A model generated the notes under the pieces. That model was not told the DNA's origin and ran no database searches. It worked only from the letters and a program-made list of their open reading frames with translations. Positions 4,508 through 5,590 of a DNA stretch of 5,590 nt are shown here, piece after piece. A program made the translations under genes and the position numbers. Source of the DNA: Akkermansiaceae bacterium UBA1506 (GTDB lineage Bacteria > Verrucomicrobiota > Verrucomicrobiia > Verrucomicrobiales > DEV007); NCBI GenBank assembly GCA_002323995.1, contig DCQY01000111.1, forward strand, positions 38,673-44,262, in the 5' to 3' direction. Position 1 is the stretch's first letter. Every line of letters begins with the position of its first letter.

Positions 4508-5590
4508 ATGTCGCCAGAATCAATTCTTGCTATTCTTCTTCCAATTTTTGCTTTTGGAATCGGCGCAGCCATTGGGTCCTTCCTTAATGTGGTGATCTAT
4601 CGGGTTCCTAATGGCCTAAGCGTGAACAAGCCGAAGCGTTCCTTCTGCCCGGATTGCCAGAGACAGATTCCGATGACCTTAAATATCCCTCTGCTCTCGT
4701 GGCTGATGCTTAGAGGGAAATGTAAATGGTGCGACGTAGCGATTTCACCTCGCTACTTTGTTGTCGAACTGCTCACAGGAGTTGTTTTTCTTGCTATCTG
4801 GATGCTTAAAGTGCCAGAGATTGATGCTCTGCGAGATTATGAAATGTTGGGCGAAGTCTTCGCACTATGGCTACTTACTTCTTTGCTGCTTTCGGCCACT
4901 TTCATCGATTTCGATCATTTCATTATTCCCGACTCAATCACAATCGGGGGCGCCATTATTGGGCTCGGCCTGAGTTTTGGGATTCCAAGTCTTCATGATG
5001 AAGCGGTTTGGTGGAAGGGTGGTCTACAAGGCGCGCTAGGTATTGTCATCGGATTTACGGTGCTCTGGTTAGTTGTTCTTTTAGGTAAGGTGGCATTCGG
5101 TAAAATTCGTCACACGTTTGACGAATCTACCGAGTTTTCCATTTCCCAGCCGGGAGGTGATGAAGCTCCAATAATGATTAAGTTGGGGGAACATGAATAC
5201 GAGTGGGGTGAAGTTTTCTTTCGGAAATGGGATCGCCTTGAATTGGAGACCCAAGAACTTTACTTCAACGGCCAACCGATAGAGTTTAGCGAGTCGTTTC
5301 GAGTCTTTGGTGACAGATTTGAAGTCGACGGTGAACGGGTGGAAGTGGAGGAGGTTAGGAGCGTGTCAGGAAAAATCACCTCAGCTGTCGTACCTCGCGA
5401 AGCGATGGGGTTTGGGGACGTTAAGTTTGTTGCGATGATTGGAGCCTTTCAGGGCTGGCAATGCGCAGTTTATGTTTTGTTCGCGGCCTCCATCATTGGT
5501 GCCATAATCGGGTTAATTCAGAAATTCGCGGTGAAGCAGGAGTGGTCACGTCCACTTCCATTTGGTCCATACCTAGCTCTGGGAGCTTTT
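4508..5590 (+). CDS. pilD: Type IV prepilin peptidase (A24 family), C-terminus cut by right edge
   Basis: An inner-membrane aspartyl protease that cleaves the leader of type IV prepilins and type II secretion pseudopilins, usually also N-methylating the new N-terminus. 361 codons are visible, open to the window edge. The N-terminal hydrophobic helix carries GSFLNVVIYRVP (23-34). Four cysteines (47, 50, 72, 75; CPDC and CKWC) form the zinc-type motif of the methylating domain. Hydrophobic segments follow near 83-100, 115-133, 143-160 and 171-193. FIDFDHFIIPD (132-142) holds the first catalytic Asp (likely Asp134), and GFGDVK (301-306) is the GxGD motif with Asp304. RPLPFGPYLALGA (348-360) is the usual C-terminal motif, so only the last part is missing. 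Between 197 and 296 lies a charged, beta-rich insert absent from classical PilD. The ATG at 4508 is chosen because an in-frame TAA sits at 4493-4495 and the conserved helix starts right after it. The gene is likely independent of the sulfatase gene, 276 bp upstream. Confidence 0.93.
   Translation, partial: MSPESILAILLPIFAFGIGAAIGSFLNVVIYRVPNGLSVNKPKRSFCPDCQRQIPMTLNIPLLSWLMLRGKCKWCDVAISPRYFVVELLTGVVFLAIWMLKVPEIDALRDYEMLGEVFALWLLTSLLLSATFIDFDHFIIPDSITIGGAIIGLGLSFGIPSLHDEAVWWKGGLQGALGIVIGFTVLWLVVLLGKVAFGKIRHTFDESTEFSISQPGGDEAPIMIKLGEHEYEWGEVFFRKWDRLELETQELYFNGQPIEFSESFRVFGDRFEVDGERVEVEEVRSVSGKITSAVVPREAMGFGDVKFVAMIGAFQGWQCAVYVLFAASIIGAIIGLIQKFAVKQEWSRPLPFGPYLALGAF

Noticed and set aside
5081..5275. 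64-codon minus-strand frame inside the prepilin peptidase insert
   Set aside because: The plus-strand frame is continuous through this part with both flanking peptidase motifs in frame, so the antisense frame is incidental.
5096..5395. Prepilin peptidase insert as a frameshift or inserted mobile element
   Set aside because: The reading frame is uninterrupted from the first catalytic Asp motif to GFGD and the PFGPYLALGA motif, with no terminal repeats or duplicated target site.
1..5590. CRISPR arrays, insertion sequences, phage or toxin-antitoxin modules
   Set aside because: No direct repeats with regular spacing, no transposase or integrase motifs, and no terminal inverted repeats flanking any gene were seen; the window is explained by four metabolic or cell-surface genes.

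Overview
The window looks like ordinary chromosomal DNA of a free-living or polysaccharide-degrading member of the Planctomycetota-Verrucomicrobiota group, most likely Verrucomicrobiota (an Opitutae/Puniceicoccales-like bacterium). The pointers are a GH92 glycosidase next to a secreted formylglycine sulfatase, base composition near 50% GC by eye, absence of clear Shine-Dalgarno sequences, and a prepilin peptidase with an extra domain of roughly 95 residues, an arrangement I recall from Verrucomicrobiota. The taxon is an inference; there is no rRNA or other marker gene here.

Layout: (1) 1-125, minus strand: the N-terminal end of an unidentified gene running off the left edge, possibly beginning upstream at a TTG at 176. 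(2) 126-291: short intergenic stretch with two abutting small hairpins. (3) 292-2448, minus strand: complete 718-residue GH92 (alpha-mannosidase family) protein without a signal peptide. (4) 2449-2692: divergent regulatory region with a perfect 10-bp LacI-family-like palindrome near the GH92 start, and a good sigma70-like promoter whose predicted transcription start falls on the sulfatase ATG. (5) 2693-4231, plus strand: secreted S1-family sulfatase, closest by motif memory to N-acetylglucosamine-6-sulfatase/mucin-desulfating enzymes. (6) 4232-4507: intergenic region with several small inverted repeats and a 24-codon Cys-rich reading frame of doubtful status. (7) 4508-5590, plus strand: type IV prepilin peptidase (PilD/GspO family), cut by the right edge.

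Functionally, the divergent GH92/sulfatase pair looks like a small glycan-use locus. The sulfatase would remove sulfate esters outside the cytoplasm, and the glycosidase would release alpha-linked mannose, apparently inside the cell. A shared control region would let one regulator serve both genes. The prepilin peptidase is a separate housekeeping-type gene for type IV pili or type II secretion. I found no phage, transposon, CRISPR, toxin-antitoxin or defence genes, and nothing that amounts to an undescribed multi-gene system. The most interesting points are the probable leaderless promoter, the operator-like palindrome, the cytoplasmic-looking divergent GH92 and the inserted domain in the prepilin peptidase.
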